In this document: positions 1 to 8,174 of the stretch, in pieces
How the letters are laid out: the number at the start of each line of letters is the position of its first letter
Position numbering within the stretch: position 1 is the stretch's first letter
DNA from: Marinomonas phaeophyticola
GTDB taxonomy: Bacteria > Pseudomonadota > Gammaproteobacteria > Pseudomonadales > Marinomonadaceae
Assembly (NCBI RefSeq): GCF_026966905.1
Contig: NZ_JAPUBN010000013.1
Location: forward strand, 186,001 to 250,000
Direction of reading: 5' to 3'
Length of the DNA: 64,000 nucleotides
Notes under the pieces: generated by a model
What the model saw: only the letters and a program-made list of their open reading frames with translations
The model's database searches: none
What the model was told of the DNA's origin: nothing
Program-made: the position numbers and the translations under genes

Positions 1-1
1 G

Positions 2-1219
2 GGTCAGCATAACCAAGCGAAGTTAATTAGTGGCAGCGTTATAGTAACGGCATTTTTAATTAGTCTGCTTTTCACCACATTCATGTTTTATTTCACTCCG
101 GAGCTGCTTGCGTTAATTGGTGCGGAAGGTATAGCGGCGGAACGCGCTCAGGCGTATTTATATATTTTATTACCCAGTGGGCCGTTTCTTGCCGTTGCTA
201 TGGTTGCGGGTGCTGGGTTGCGCTCTGCAGGTGATGCTAAACGGTCAATGTGGGCGACGCTGTCCGGTGGTATTGTGAATGCGATTTTAGATCCGATTTT
301 TATTTTTGGATTTAACTGGAACATTGAAGGGGCGGCTTTGGCTTCTGTTTTTGCTCGTTTCGCCGTATTGTTCTTTTCTCTTTATCCTCTTATTAAGCAT
401 CATGATCTGGTTAAGCTACCGAACCTTGAACAATGGTTAACTCATATAAAGCCCATTTTAAAAATTGCTATTCCGGCCATTTTAACGAATACGGCCACAC
501 CGATTGCAAATGCAATAGTGACAGCGAGTATTGCTAAGTTTGGAGAAGATTTTGTTGCTGGCTTTGCGGTTATTGGCCGTTTAATACCTGTCTGTTTTGC
601 TGTGATATTTGCCTTATCCGGTGCTGTAGGGCCAATTTTAGGACAAAATTTAGGGGCGGAACGCTTAGATAGGGTGAAAGACGTATTGCGTAATTCCTTT
701 ATAGTTACCATCGTCTATACCGTTTTTGTTTGTGCTTTACTGTTTCTTTTACAGGATTACATCATTCAAATTTTTGGGCTACAGGGTGATGCCATTCTTA
801 TCGTAAATGCATTTTGTACTTATGTCGCCATTTCATATATTTTTAATGGCGCTATTTTTGTAGCCAATACTTCTTTTAATAACCTGGGTAAACCACTGTA
901 TTCTACGGTATTGAGTATCGGTCGAGCCACAATAGGGACGCTACCTTTTGTGTATTTTGGATCCGCTTGGTTTGGTGCTGTGGGGGTATTATATGGGCAA
1001 GCGGTAGGCACTGTCGTATTTGGGTTACTGGCCGTTGTTGTTTTACAGTATCACGTGAATGAGCTTACTAAAATCAAACCTCATGAAGAGGACGAACTTC
1101 CTCCTACATGTTTGAATACACAGCCTTTTTCTAATTTGGATGCGGTATTACTTGATGACATTGCATCTGGTAAAGATGAATTGCTGCATGAGGCTCAGCG
1201 GATAGCAGAAAGTAAGTAA
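2..1219 (+). CDS. MATE family multidrug efflux transporter (5' partial)
   Basis: The open frame enters the window at base 2 already in mid-protein, so the start lies to the left; about 405 residues are visible. The chain is a series of hydrophobic segments with a repeated half-structure and ends in a charged cytoplasmic tail of roughly 50 residues. Landmarks such as GAGLRSAGDAKRSMWATL, NAILDPIFIFGF and AVGPILGQNLGAERLDRVKD match MatE-domain transporters, which export cationic drugs in exchange for Na+ or H+. The ATG at base 83 is an internal methionine, since coding continues upstream of it. Substrate cannot be inferred. Confidence 0.9.
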   Translation, partial: GQHNQAKLISGSVIVTAFLISLLFTTFMFYFTPELLALIGAEGIAAERAQAYLYILLPSGPFLAVAMVAGAGLRSAGDAKRSMWATLSGGIVNAILDPIFIFGFNWNIEGAALASVFARFAVLFFSLYPLIKHHDLVKLPNLEQWLTHIKPILKIAIPAILTNTATPIANAIVTASIAKFGEDFVAGFAVIGRLIPVCFAVIFALSGAVGPILGQNLGAERLDRVKDVLRNSFIVTIVYTVFVCALLFLLQDYIIQIFGLQGDAILIVNAFCTYVAISYIFNGAIFVANTSFNNLGKPLYSTVLSIGRATIGTLPFVYFGSAWFGAVGVLYGQAVGTVVFGLLAVVVLQYHVNELTKIKPHEEDELPPTCLNTQPFSNLDAVLLDDIASGKDELLHEAQRIAESK

Positions 1220-1273
1220 TCTGTTATATCTTTAAAGAGAGTCACTATTCAATAATAAACAGAGAGTCTCCAT

Positions 1274-1627
1274 ATGACGACCATTCAAGTAGATAATATT
1301 ACCGCTTACCATGCACACCTTTATTTTCATGATATGGAGAGTATGGAGGCGGCCGTCTTGATTGCTGATGCAGCCCAGGCGGCGTTCCCTATTAAAGTAG
1401 GGCGCTTTCATCAAAGGCCTGTTGGTCCTCATCCGGTGTGGAGTTGTCAGCTGTCTTTTGCCGCCAGTACTTTTGGCGATTTTATACCCTGGTTGATGAT
1501 GAATCGTGGCAACACAGATGTCTTTTTGCATCCGCTGACGGGAGATGATTATTTAGATCATACCCAAGGTGCCAGTTGGTTAGGTCATTCTTATCCTTTA
1601 AAACTAGACATGTTTAGGCCATCTTAG
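1274..1627 (+). CDS. DOPA 4,5-dioxygenase family protein
   Basis: 117 residues. The HAHLYF motif near residues 14-19, GPHPVWSCQ in the middle and HPLTGDDYLDHTQGASWLG near the end match the small DOPA-dioxygenase family (Pfam Dopa_dioxygen). Its fungal and plant members open the ring of DOPA or related catechols, and the histidines are the likely metal ligands. The bacterial members are mostly uncharacterised, so the substrate is unknown. A purine-rich stretch (AGAGAG) precedes the ATG. It sits 54 bases after the MATE gene on the same strand and may be co-transcribed with it. Confidence 0.8.
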   Translation: MTTIQVDNITAYHAHLYFHDMESMEAAVLIADAAQAAFPIKVGRFHQRPVGPHPVWSCQLSFAASTFGDFIPWLMMNRGNTDVFLHPLTGDDYLDHTQGASWLGHSYPLKLDMFRPS

Positions 1628-1700
1628 TTCAGCGTATATTGATTACCCTCAAAGAATCGGTATTGTATAGAATCGCTATGACCAACGAATGGGGATATGA

Positions 1701-2159
1701 ATGCTTAATATTGCTCTTGATGACTTAGAAAGTGGGGCTGTGTTGCGATTGTTAGAAGCGCATTTAAAAGACATGTATGCCACCTCACCGGCAGAAAGTG
1801 TACATGCACTTGATCCTGAATCATTAAAACAGCCGTCCATTTCATTCTGGTCTGCTACCCAAGACAACGAGGTTCTCGGGTGTATCGCGCTTAAAGAGTT
1901 AACTCCTAGTCACGCAGAGATAAAATCCATGAGAACGTGTGAAAGTGCGCGTAATCAGGGTGTAGCGTCACAATTGCTACAGCATGTCTTAACGGTAGCG
2001 TCATCCAGAAAGTATAATAAGCTGAGTTTAGAAACAGGCTCGATGGACTTTTTTCTCCCCGCGAGAACTTTGTATAAAAAATATGGGTTTGATTATTGTG
2101 GCCCTTTTGCCGATTACAGTTTAGATCCAAACAGTGTTTTTATGGAGCGAATACTTTAA
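1701..2159 (+). CDS. GNAT family N-acetyltransferase
   Basis: 152 residues with the GNAT core: an acetyl-CoA loop variant ARNQGVASQLLQHVL near residues 84-98 (Q/R-x-x-G-x-G/A) preceded by the strand AEIKSMRT, and the C-terminal ARTLYKKYGFDYCGPFADY segment typical of small amine acetyltransferases (YsnE/PhnO-like). These transfer an acetyl group from acetyl-CoA to an amine; the acceptor is not deducible. An out-of-frame ATG lies 4 bases upstream of the chosen one and opens only a three-codon frame, so 1701 is the sensible start. Confidence 0.85.
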   Translation: MLNIALDDLESGAVLRLLEAHLKDMYATSPAESVHALDPESLKQPSISFWSATQDNEVLGCIALKELTPSHAEIKSMRTCESARNQGVASQLLQHVLTVASSRKYNKLSLETGSMDFFLPARTLYKKYGFDYCGPFADYSLDPNSVFMERIL

Positions 2160-2183
2160 ATAAAACGTCAATAGGAGAGTAAA

Positions 2184-2591
2184 ATGCAGTATCCAGTAAG
2201 TGGTTCTTGTCAGTGTGGAGGCGTTAAATATACCTTATTATCGGCGCCCAGTTTAGTGGCTGCGTGTCATTGTAAAGAGTGTCAAAAGCTGTCGACCAGC
2301 GCGTTTAGCCTGACGGCAATGGTGGATGCGAGTACGGTTGTTTTTGAAGGAGAAATGCAAGAATGGAGCCGCCCCGCTGATAGTGGTAATGTGAGTGCGG
2401 CCAAATTCTGTCCGACCTGTGGTAATCGTATTTACCATTTTAATCCGGCTGAACCAGAAAAACTTAAACTTAAACCTTCAAATTTATCTGATACTCGTCT
2501 TATTCAACCAACGGTGCATATTTGGACCAGTGAAAAGCAAGACTGGTTTCAGATTCCAGACAATGTGAAGGTATTTGAAAAGCAAATTTAA
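2184..2591 (+). CDS. GFA family zinc protein (glutathione-dependent formaldehyde-activating enzyme-like)
   Basis: 135 residues. Zinc-ligand cysteines are in the family pattern: CQC at 9-11, CHCKEC at 28-33 and CPTC in the last third before GNRIYHF. The GFA/CENP-V fold binds zinc and in Paracoccus Gfa speeds the reaction of formaldehyde with glutathione. Most bacterial members have no proven activity, so the enzyme name is only a family label. A good ribosome site (AGGAGAG) lies 8-10 bases before the ATG. It is 24 bases downstream of the GNAT gene on the same strand, so the two are probably transcribed together. Confidence 0.85.
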   Translation: MQYPVSGSCQCGGVKYTLLSAPSLVAACHCKECQKLSTSAFSLTAMVDASTVVFEGEMQEWSRPADSGNVSAAKFCPTCGNRIYHFNPAEPEKLKLKPSNLSDTRLIQPTVHIWTSEKQDWFQIPDNVKVFEKQI

Positions 2592-2643
2592 CCTGATTGG
2601 TTTCATTGAGAAAAATATAAGATTTATAAAGGACAGTTAGGCT

Positions 2644-2937
2644 ATGTTTGAGCGTTTAGTTGGTTTATATGTATCTGACGACAGTGTTTATCAAAAGTAT
2701 CGTGAGGGAATGATTCCTATTTTGAAAGCCCATAACGGTTTTTTTCGCTACGATTTTAACGTATCCGATACATTGATTAATGAATCAGGAAAGCCGATTA
2801 ATCGGGTGTTTATTTTGGCTTTTCCAACTGAAGAAGTAGCAGAGCGATTCTTTGGTAATGCGGAGTACGGTAAGGTGAGGTCCGAGTTTTTTGATGCTTC
2901 TGTTGAGCATGTGACTTTAATTTCACAGTACAATTAG
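2644..2937 (+). CDS. DUF1330 family protein
   Basis: 97 residues with the ferredoxin-like dimeric alpha/beta-barrel look of DUF1330: the segment YREGMIPILKAHNGFFRYDF and the later RVFILAFPTEEVAERFFGN. Members are small soluble proteins of unknown biochemical role, sometimes encoded beside oxidoreductases. AAGGACAG about 8 bases upstream of the ATG serves as ribosome site. It lies 52 bases after the GFA-like gene and could be the last gene of that short run; a long dyad follows the stop. Confidence 0.75.
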   Translation: MFERLVGLYVSDDSVYQKYREGMIPILKAHNGFFRYDFNVSDTLINESGKPINRVFILAFPTEEVAERFFGNAEYGKVRSEFFDASVEHVTLISQYN

Positions 2938-2953
2938 GTTTATTGTGCGTTTT

Positions 2954-3001
2954 TTTTCATAGAGTCTGACACCTTTTGTCTACAGTCAGATTCTATGAAA
3001 A
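2954..3001. repeat. 17-bp inverted repeat between convergent genes
   Basis: Left arm TTTTCATAGAGTCTGAC at 2954-2970 and right arm GTCAGATTCTATGAAAA at 2985-3001 pair with one mismatch around a 14-base loop. The As and Ts are inside the stem, so there is no free T-tract on either strand. It stands between the DUF1330 gene (+) and the methyltransferase gene (-). It may block readthrough or protect mRNA 3' ends, but it is not a textbook Rho-independent terminator. Confidence 0.6.
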
Positions 3002-3056
3002 TTGTTCCTCAGTGAGCCTATCCCAGGTTAAGATGCCTTTTTTATCAGCAGCTACC

Positions 3057-3800
3057 TTAAATCTTCACACAAGCGAAAATAGCGTTTCCTGATTTGCCAT
3101 CCCAAGGAAGAATTTTATCGTAATCGTGCTCAAACATTTGCACGTTAAAATAAGGGGCTAATAGTTGGGTTAATTCCTCAAACCCGATAGCAACCATAGG
3201 GTGCGAGTCTTGCCAATATTGGGTTTCCCTTGTGTTGGTTTTTTCTATGTGGACATCTAGCGTTTGCGTATCCCCCTTACCTTTGTAGTGCCACTTTGAT
3301 GCAAACGTAAATAGGTCCTCTCCTTTCTGAACACTGTGTTTTACAAAGGAAAAATTATCAATCTTATCTTTATCGACCGCATTGAAGCAGAATACGCCTC
3401 CTGTGGAGAGTGCCGCATGGGTACTTCTTATACAAGCTTGCAATCTTTGGGTGTTACCACTGTAATGAATAGAATAAAGGAAGCAGGTGATCAAATCGAA
3501 ATGGTCTTCTGTTGAAAAATGACACATATCTTGTAAGCTGAATTGAGCATGCGGGCAGCGCAACGTAGCAATATCAAGCATGGGCTGATTAATATCTAAG
3601 CCACTGCTTTGGTATAGAAAGTCAGAAAAATGTTTAACATGAGGGCCCGTACCACAGGCGAGATCAAGATGGCGAGTGCCTCCTTGGCCAAATAAGGTAT
3701 GCAGTCTGTTAATACTGGCGCTTTGTTGATAATAATTTATATCGGCGCACATCAAATCATAATAATCCGATAAATCGGTATATAGTGCATTAAAAGACAT
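3057..3800 (-). CDS. Class I SAM-dependent methyltransferase
   Basis: 247 residues. Motif I HLDLACGTGPHVKHF (about residues 43-57) is the S-adenosylmethionine-binding glycine loop; SGLDINQPMLDIA follows as motif II with its acidic ribose ligand, and HFDLITCFLYSIHY is motif IV. The size and order fit a small-molecule methyltransferase of the Methyltransf_11/25 type. The acceptor is unknown. It is a lone minus-strand gene, divergent from the SDR gene at 4029, with 228 bases between the two starts. Confidence 0.85.
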   Translation of the reverse strand: MSFNALYTDLSDYYDLMCADINYYQQSASINRLHTLFGQGGTRHLDLACGTGPHVKHFSDFLYQSSGLDINQPMLDIATLRCPHAQFSLQDMCHFSTEDHFDLITCFLYSIHYSGNTQRLQACIRSTHAALSTGGVFCFNAVDKDKIDNFSFVKHSVQKGEDLFTFASKWHYKGKGDTQTLDVHIEKTNTRETQYWQDSHPMVAIGFEELTQLLAPYFNVQMFEHDYDKILPWDGKSGNAIFACVKI

Positions 3801-4028
3801 AGGAAGGGTTGCCAGTGGGTAAATTAAGGTTATTGGTGGCGCGCATCATATATCAGGTTATGTCTTTTGCGAAGAATTAAAATAGATTCCTTTTTAGCTG
3901 TATGATTTACTGCCAAGAGACTTTTTGCTATAGATTTTCTATATTTAAAGAATGACCATTATGGCTCTATGATTCAGGCATTTTGTAATGGTATTGATGA
4001 GTAAACGACAATAGTAAGGTGGGCAATA

Positions 4029-4781
4029 ATGAGTGCTAAAAAAGTGGTAATCATTACGGGAGGTAGCCGTGGTATTGGTGCGGAAGCTGCGAAATTATTT
4101 GCTCGCAATGGTTATGCGGTTTGCATCAACTATGTACGAAATGTCATGGCGGCTAAAAAGGTGCAGCAGGACATTTTAGACATGGGGGGTGAATGCATCA
4201 TCGTTCAAGCGGATGTCTCCAAAGCCGATGAGGTTGAGTTTTTGTTTCAAGCAGTGGATAACACATGGGGAAGCCTTTCGGTATTAGTTAATAACGCTGG
4301 AATTTTGAAAACACAAACTCGCTTTGAAGGGATTTCTGCTGAGCGTTTTATGGACGTTATGCGTACAAACGTACTCAGTTGTTTTTTATGTTCACAACAA
4401 GCCATTAAACGTATGTCGTATCGCTGTGATGGTCGTGGCGGTGCAATCATTAATATTTCCTCAAAAGCCGCTCAAACAGGTTCTCCTAACGAGTATGTGG
4501 ACTATGCCGCCTCAAAGGGCGCTATGGATTCAATGACTCGAGGTTTAGCCATGGAAGTGGCGGCAGAAGGCATACGTGTGAATGGTGTGAGGCCTGGATT
4601 AATCTATACTGAGATGCATGCAGCAGGTGGTGAAGCGGAACGAGTTGATCGTTTAAAATCGAAGATTCCGATGCAGCGTGGCGGTGAGGCGAGTGAAGTG
4701 GCGGAAGCCATAGTTTGGTTAGCATCTGAAAAGTCCTCCTTTGTGACCGGTACTTTTATTGATACATCGGGTGGCCTGTAA
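4029..4781 (+). CDS. SDR family NAD(P)-dependent oxidoreductase
   Basis: 250 residues, the usual length of a classical short-chain dehydrogenase. The cofactor motif TGGSRGIG is at residues 11-18, NNAG follows near residue 88, and the catalytic Ser, Tyr and Lys fall in ISSKAAQ...YVDYAASKGAMD. The end VTGTFIDTSGGL is typical of FabG-like or glucose-dehydrogenase-like members. The reaction is reversible oxidation of an alcohol or reduction of a ketone; the substrate is not evident. The ribosome site is AAGGTGGG. It stands alone, divergent from the methyltransferase. Confidence 0.88.
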   Translation: MSAKKVVIITGGSRGIGAEAAKLFARNGYAVCINYVRNVMAAKKVQQDILDMGGECIIVQADVSKADEVEFLFQAVDNTWGSLSVLVNNAGILKTQTRFEGISAERFMDVMRTNVLSCFLCSQQAIKRMSYRCDGRGGAIINISSKAAQTGSPNEYVDYAASKGAMDSMTRGLAMEVAAEGIRVNGVRPGLIYTEMHAAGGEAERVDRLKSKIPMQRGGEASEVAEAIVWLASEKSSFVTGTFIDTSGGL

Positions 4782-4857
4782 ACTAACTGTATTTATTATT
4801 TTTTAGAATACTGATTTATTCCTCGTTATTGTGTAATCATGTTAATGGAGTTGAAGG

Positions 4858-5451
4858 TTGAAAGTAGTAAAAGAAGATGGTCAACAAGAAGTTGAATGCC
4901 CTAGTTGCGGCTTATCTCAAGCAACTTATAAGTTAAGGGATGTTCGCTTAGGGGAGCAAGTTAATAAAAAAGTATTGGTGGCCGTTTGCAATAGTTGTGA
5001 TAAAGCGTTAAGTGTGCCGACGCAAACGACGGTTAAAATCAAATCAGATCATGATAAAACGCGCTATTCTATTGATATTCGTTTACCTGCACATTATTTA
5101 GATATTTTAACTCTTGCTTCCCACCGTATTAACCCTGCTTTGGCGGAGAGCTTTGGTAAAACACTGATTCTTTATTATTTACATGCATTAAATACGGAAC
5201 GCTACCCGAGTAAAAATTTAGCGAATTTACTGCATTCAGACTTTGCTAAAGCGAAATCATCGAAGCGACTCTCCATGAAAATTAGTCGAAGCAGTTTGGA
5301 TGAGATGAGATCTTTAATGGAAAATCAGGGTTTTAAAAGTAATACGGATCTATTGAAAAGCATTATTTTGAAGATTCATGATGACATTGTGCTTAAACGA
5401 ATACCAAAGCACCTGGCTGAACTGCAAAACTTAGCTGCGGTTTTTGCTTAA
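4858..5451 (+). CDS. Unrecognised protein: N-terminal zinc ribbon and two ribbon-helix-helix-like units
   Basis: 197 residues. The start is TTG: an in-frame TGA at 4852-4854 blocks anything further upstream, and GGAG sits 7 bases before it. Cysteines C14/C17 and C44/C47 form two CxxC knuckles of a probable zinc ribbon. After a short linker, residues 70-111 read as a beta strand (YSIDIRLP) followed by two helices, and residues 138-178 repeat the plan (RLSMKIS, then two helices). This is the layout of ribbon-helix-helix DNA-binding domains, here possibly a dimer in one chain. I do not recognise the family; DNA binding is inference from the pattern only. It is a lone gene, convergent with the NfeD gene. 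Confidence 0.6.
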   Translation: MKVVKEDGQQEVECPSCGLSQATYKLRDVRLGEQVNKKVLVAVCNSCDKALSVPTQTTVKIKSDHDKTRYSIDIRLPAHYLDILTLASHRINPALAESFGKTLILYYLHALNTERYPSKNLANLLHSDFAKAKSSKRLSMKISRSSLDEMRSLMENQGFKSNTDLLKSIILKIHDDIVLKRIPKHLAELQNLAAVFA

Positions 5452-5466
5452 ATGTGTTTGGGGTTA

Positions 5467-5502
5467 AGAATCGCTTTTTCTTTGCGGTAAAAAAGCGATT
5501 CT
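5467..5502. terminator. Hairpin between convergent genes
   Basis: AGAATCGCTTTTT at 5467-5479 pairs with AAAAAGCGATTCT at 5490-5502, a perfect 13-bp stem with a 10-base loop. It sits between the zinc-ribbon gene (+) and the nfeD-like gene (-). The T/A runs lie inside the stem next to the loop rather than after it. It probably acts as a shared 3'-end hairpin; terminator function is inferred. Confidence 0.5.
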
Positions 5503-5508
5503 GACGAA

Positions 5509-5964
5509 TTAAATGGCCTTGACCCAAAAAGTGCCTACTTCCGCTTTAATGACTTCAACCCTAGTATTTTCTGGAATGAGTTCTGTACTTTTTAACTTCC
5601 ACATAATACCTGAATATTTATATTCGGGAGTAGATGTATCAGAAATTTCCTCTATCGTGGTTAGTTGAATGCCTGTAAAGTCACTTTTTATTGTTTTGGT
5701 CTCGGTGTTGTCTTGCATCTTTTTCAACGGCTTCCATAAAACAAGCGCTAGGAAGATACAAGCCAAAGCATTTGATAGCAAAATACTACTAAAGGTGACG
5801 GGCAATATATCTGCCAGCATTAACCCCCCTGTAATAATAAATGACAAGCCAAGAAAAAATAAAACAAAAGTACTAAAGCCTAAGACGAGAACTTCGACAA
5901 TGAGCAGTACGATGCCAAGGGCTATCATACTATGAGCGATATTATTGGAGATAAAATCAAACAT
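5509..5964 (-). CDS. NfeD family membrane protein
   Basis: 151 residues. Two or three hydrophobic segments fill residues 10-80 (MIALGIVLLIVEVLVLGF, then LSFIITGGLMLADILP and a third), followed by a soluble beta-rich OB-like domain with YSGIMWKLKST and VEVIKAEVGTFWVKAI. This is the short NfeD form (E. coli YbbJ type), which lacks the ClpP-like protease domain. NfeD proteins pair with SPFH/stomatin proteins, and the partner lies immediately upstream with one base between the genes. The pair is thought to act in membrane quality control or microdomain organisation. Confidence 0.88.
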   Translation of the reverse strand: MFDFISNNIAHSMIALGIVLLIVEVLVLGFSTFVLFFLGLSFIITGGLMLADILPVTFSSILLSNALACIFLALVLWKPLKKMQDNTETKTIKSDFTGIQLTTIEEISDTSTPEYKYSGIMWKLKSTELIPENTRVEVIKAEVGTFWVKAI

Positions 5965-5965
5965 T

Positions 5966-6904
5966 TTAATGTGCTTTATTCAGGGAGTTAATGATAGTTG
6001 TTGCTTGAGCAATAATAGAGTTTGCATCTGTTGCACCATCAGGTAATAGAACAATACTCGATTCTTTGGCGATAGCATGTTTAGCGGCAATGGCCTTGGT
6101 GGCTAAATCGAGTTGGATGGCCTTTTGACCTTCTTCAGTAGACGCTGATTTACCAACCACATCTAGAGCTTCCGCTTGCGCAACAGCTATGGCGGTGATG
6201 GCTTCAGCTTCTCCTTTTGCTTGTAATACCTGCTCTTGTCGTTCCGCTTCTGCGGCCAGTACTCGTGCTTGTTTTTCACCTTCGGCAATATTGATTGCGG
6301 CTTGTCTTTCTCCTTCTGATTCCAGAATTTTAGCACGACGTTCCCGCTCAGCTTTCATTTGGGATTCCATTGCATTCATGATGGAGTTAGGTGGAACGAT
6401 GTCTTTAATTTCATAACGCAAAACAGCCACACCCCATGATTCGGCCGCTTCATTAATTGAAGAGACGATTTGTGTATTTAACGCATCTCTTTCTTCGAAG
6501 GTTTTATCCAGGTCAATTTTACCTATTTCGGAACGCATTGTAGTTTGCGCTAATTGAGTCACTGCAAAGACGTAATCTTCTACTCCATAGGTGGCTTTAT
6601 AAGGGTCTAAAACTCGAAAATATAAAACACCATCAACCGTTAAAGAAATATTATCTTTAGTGATTGCCGCTTGGCTCGGAATATCAAACGCCTGCTCTTT
6701 TAAGGAACGATCTGCGGAAACTTTATCAATAAAAGGAATGATGAAGTTGATACCGGCTTCTTTCGTTGAATGAAATTTCCCAAAACGTTCTATGACCCAT
6801 GCTCTGTTTTGCGGTACAAATTTAATCGATGATTTTAAAAGTAAGATAATAAAAAGAAACAGTACAAACTGCCAAGTCACAACGAGACTCAGTAAAATAT
6901 CCAT
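5966..6904 (-). CDS. qmcA: SPFH/Band 7 domain protein (QmcA/paraslipin type)
   Basis: 312 residues from the ATG at 6904, which has AAAGGG about 7 bases upstream; a TTG at 6919 would add five residues but lies inside that ribosome site. One N-terminal membrane anchor (VVTWQFVLFLFIILLL) is followed by the Band 7 domain (VPQNRAWVIERFGKFHST...DIPSQAAITKDN...LTVDGVLYFRV) and a long Ala/Glu-rich coiled coil (ESEGERQAAINIAEGEKQ). Such proteins form large membrane-bound ring oligomers, and E. coli QmcA is linked to FtsH-dependent membrane protein quality control. It forms an operon with the NfeD gene. Confidence 0.88.
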   Translation of the reverse strand: MDILLSLVVTWQFVLFLFIILLLKSSIKFVPQNRAWVIERFGKFHSTKEAGINFIIPFIDKVSADRSLKEQAFDIPSQAAITKDNISLTVDGVLYFRVLDPYKATYGVEDYVFAVTQLAQTTMRSEIGKIDLDKTFEERDALNTQIVSSINEAAESWGVAVLRYEIKDIVPPNSIMNAMESQMKAERERRAKILESEGERQAAINIAEGEKQARVLAAEAERQEQVLQAKGEAEAITAIAVAQAEALDVVGKSASTEEGQKAIQLDLATKAIAAKHAIAKESSIVLLPDGATDANSIIAQATTIINSLNKAH

Positions 6905-7066
6905 TTTTTTCCCTTTCAATTGATGTTATTAAACGTAATGCTTTTGAGTTTAGTATGCGTAGGTGCACTTATCATGAGTTAAATTGTATATTAGTTTAAG
7001 ATATGCGCATATTAAAAGAGATGCTAGGGATATTCTCTATTAGGGTCAAGTGAATAGGAGAGTCAG

Positions 7067-7525
7067 ATGTTAGCGAAGGTGTTTAAATTTCCAATTGCTC
7101 TGGTGGTATTAATCTGTCTGTGCATGATAGGTTTCAACCTTGTTGGTATTCATTATCAAATGGTTCTACCTTTCTATAAGAGTGTTTCTACTGTGCTCTT
7201 TGGATTGGGAGTGTCTATTATTTTAGTCGCTGGTTATGCCTTTAAAAAAGCGAATACAACCGTCAATCCAGCGACTCCAGAAGCCGCTTCAGTTTTAGTG
7301 ACTAATGGCCTCTTTGCTGTTTCCAGAAACCCTATGTACATAGGTTTTTTCTTATTTATTAGTGCCTTTTGGATTATTTCTGGGAATCTAATTAATGGTT
7401 TTTTCTTACCTTTGTTTATCTTGCTTGCCAACCGTTGGTATATCATTCCTGAAGAAAACGCCTTAGAACACGTATTTAAAGCGTCTTTTTTGTCTTATAA
7501 GTCTAAGGTAAGGCGTTGGCTATAA
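7067..7525 (+). CDS. Isoprenylcysteine/phospholipid methyltransferase-like membrane protein
   Basis: 152 residues with four hydrophobic segments. NGLFAVSRNPMYIGFFLF near residues 85-102 and the C-terminal EENALEHVFKASFLSYKSKVRRWL are the hallmark pair of the ICMT/PEMT superfamily (RNPxY, and EE...Y...VRRW), which binds S-adenosylmethionine at the cytoplasmic face of the membrane. Substrates of bacterial members are mostly unknown. AGGAGAG lies 7 bases upstream of the ATG. It is the first of four same-strand single genes to 9162, each with its own ribosome site. Confidence 0.8.
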   Translation: MLAKVFKFPIALVVLICLCMIGFNLVGIHYQMVLPFYKSVSTVLFGLGVSIILVAGYAFKKANTTVNPATPEAASVLVTNGLFAVSRNPMYIGFFLFISAFWIISGNLINGFFLPLFILLANRWYIIPEENALEHVFKASFLSYKSKVRRWL

Positions 7526-7577
7526 AGCGCTTAAATATGAGCGTTAATTATATTTATCCCAAAGAGGAGAGCAACTT

Positions 7578-8141
7578 ATGACTGAACTAGCGCTTGAGTG
7601 TCGCTGTGGAAAAGTAAAGGGGCGAGTTCATAGTGTCAACTTAAAGCAAGGTAATCACTTGGTGTGTTATTGCCAAAGTTGTCAAAATTTTGCTAACTAT
7701 TTGCAGTCAGACGTATTAAATGAGTTTGGAGGCAGTGATATTTTTCAAATAGCTCCAGCCTTTATCTCCATTGACTTGGGGGTAGATCAACTCAAGTCTT
7801 TAAAATTAACTGACAAAGGCGTATGTCGTTGGTATACCGATTGTTGTAAGACCCCCATTGGTAATACCGCGGGTGCTAAAATACCAATGGTCGGTATTCT
7901 TCGCTCTTTTATTGCTAAGGATCAGGATATTAATGCAAAAATAGGTCCTATTATGGGAAATGTGTATGTAAAAAATCTTGATTCTCCATTACCTCAGAGT
8001 ATGAGTGCTCCCTTATCTGAGAAACGTCTTATTTTTCGAATGATTAGAAAAATATTACTGTGGAAAATATTAGCGAAAGGAACGCCAAACCCTTTTATGA
8101 ATTCACAGGGTAAACCCATTGTAAAGCCTCATAAAATTTGA
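7578..8141 (+). CDS. DUF6151-like cysteine-rich protein (GFA-like fold)
   Basis: 187 residues. ECRCGKVKG near residues 7-15, CYCQSCQNFANYL near 30-42 and CRWYTDCCKTPIGNT further on give a cysteine layout reminiscent of GFA/Mss4-type zinc folds, but the last pair is CC rather than CxxC. I believe this corresponds to the family annotated DUF6151, which has no known function; that assignment is from memory of the motif. AGAGGAGAG precedes the ATG. It follows the methyltransferase gene at 52 bases. Confidence 0.6.
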   Translation: MTELALECRCGKVKGRVHSVNLKQGNHLVCYCQSCQNFANYLQSDVLNEFGGSDIFQIAPAFISIDLGVDQLKSLKLTDKGVCRWYTDCCKTPIGNTAGAKIPMVGILRSFIAKDQDINAKIGPIMGNVYVKNLDSPLPQSMSAPLSEKRLIFRMIRKILLWKILAKGTPNPFMNSQGKPIVKPHKI

Positions 8142-8174
8142 GTCTTCTCATCGATCTGTAAAAAGGAACACATT

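Noticed and set aside
52-83. ATG at 83 as start of the MATE gene
   Set aside because: The frame is open and hydrophobic from base 2, so the true start lies left of the window.
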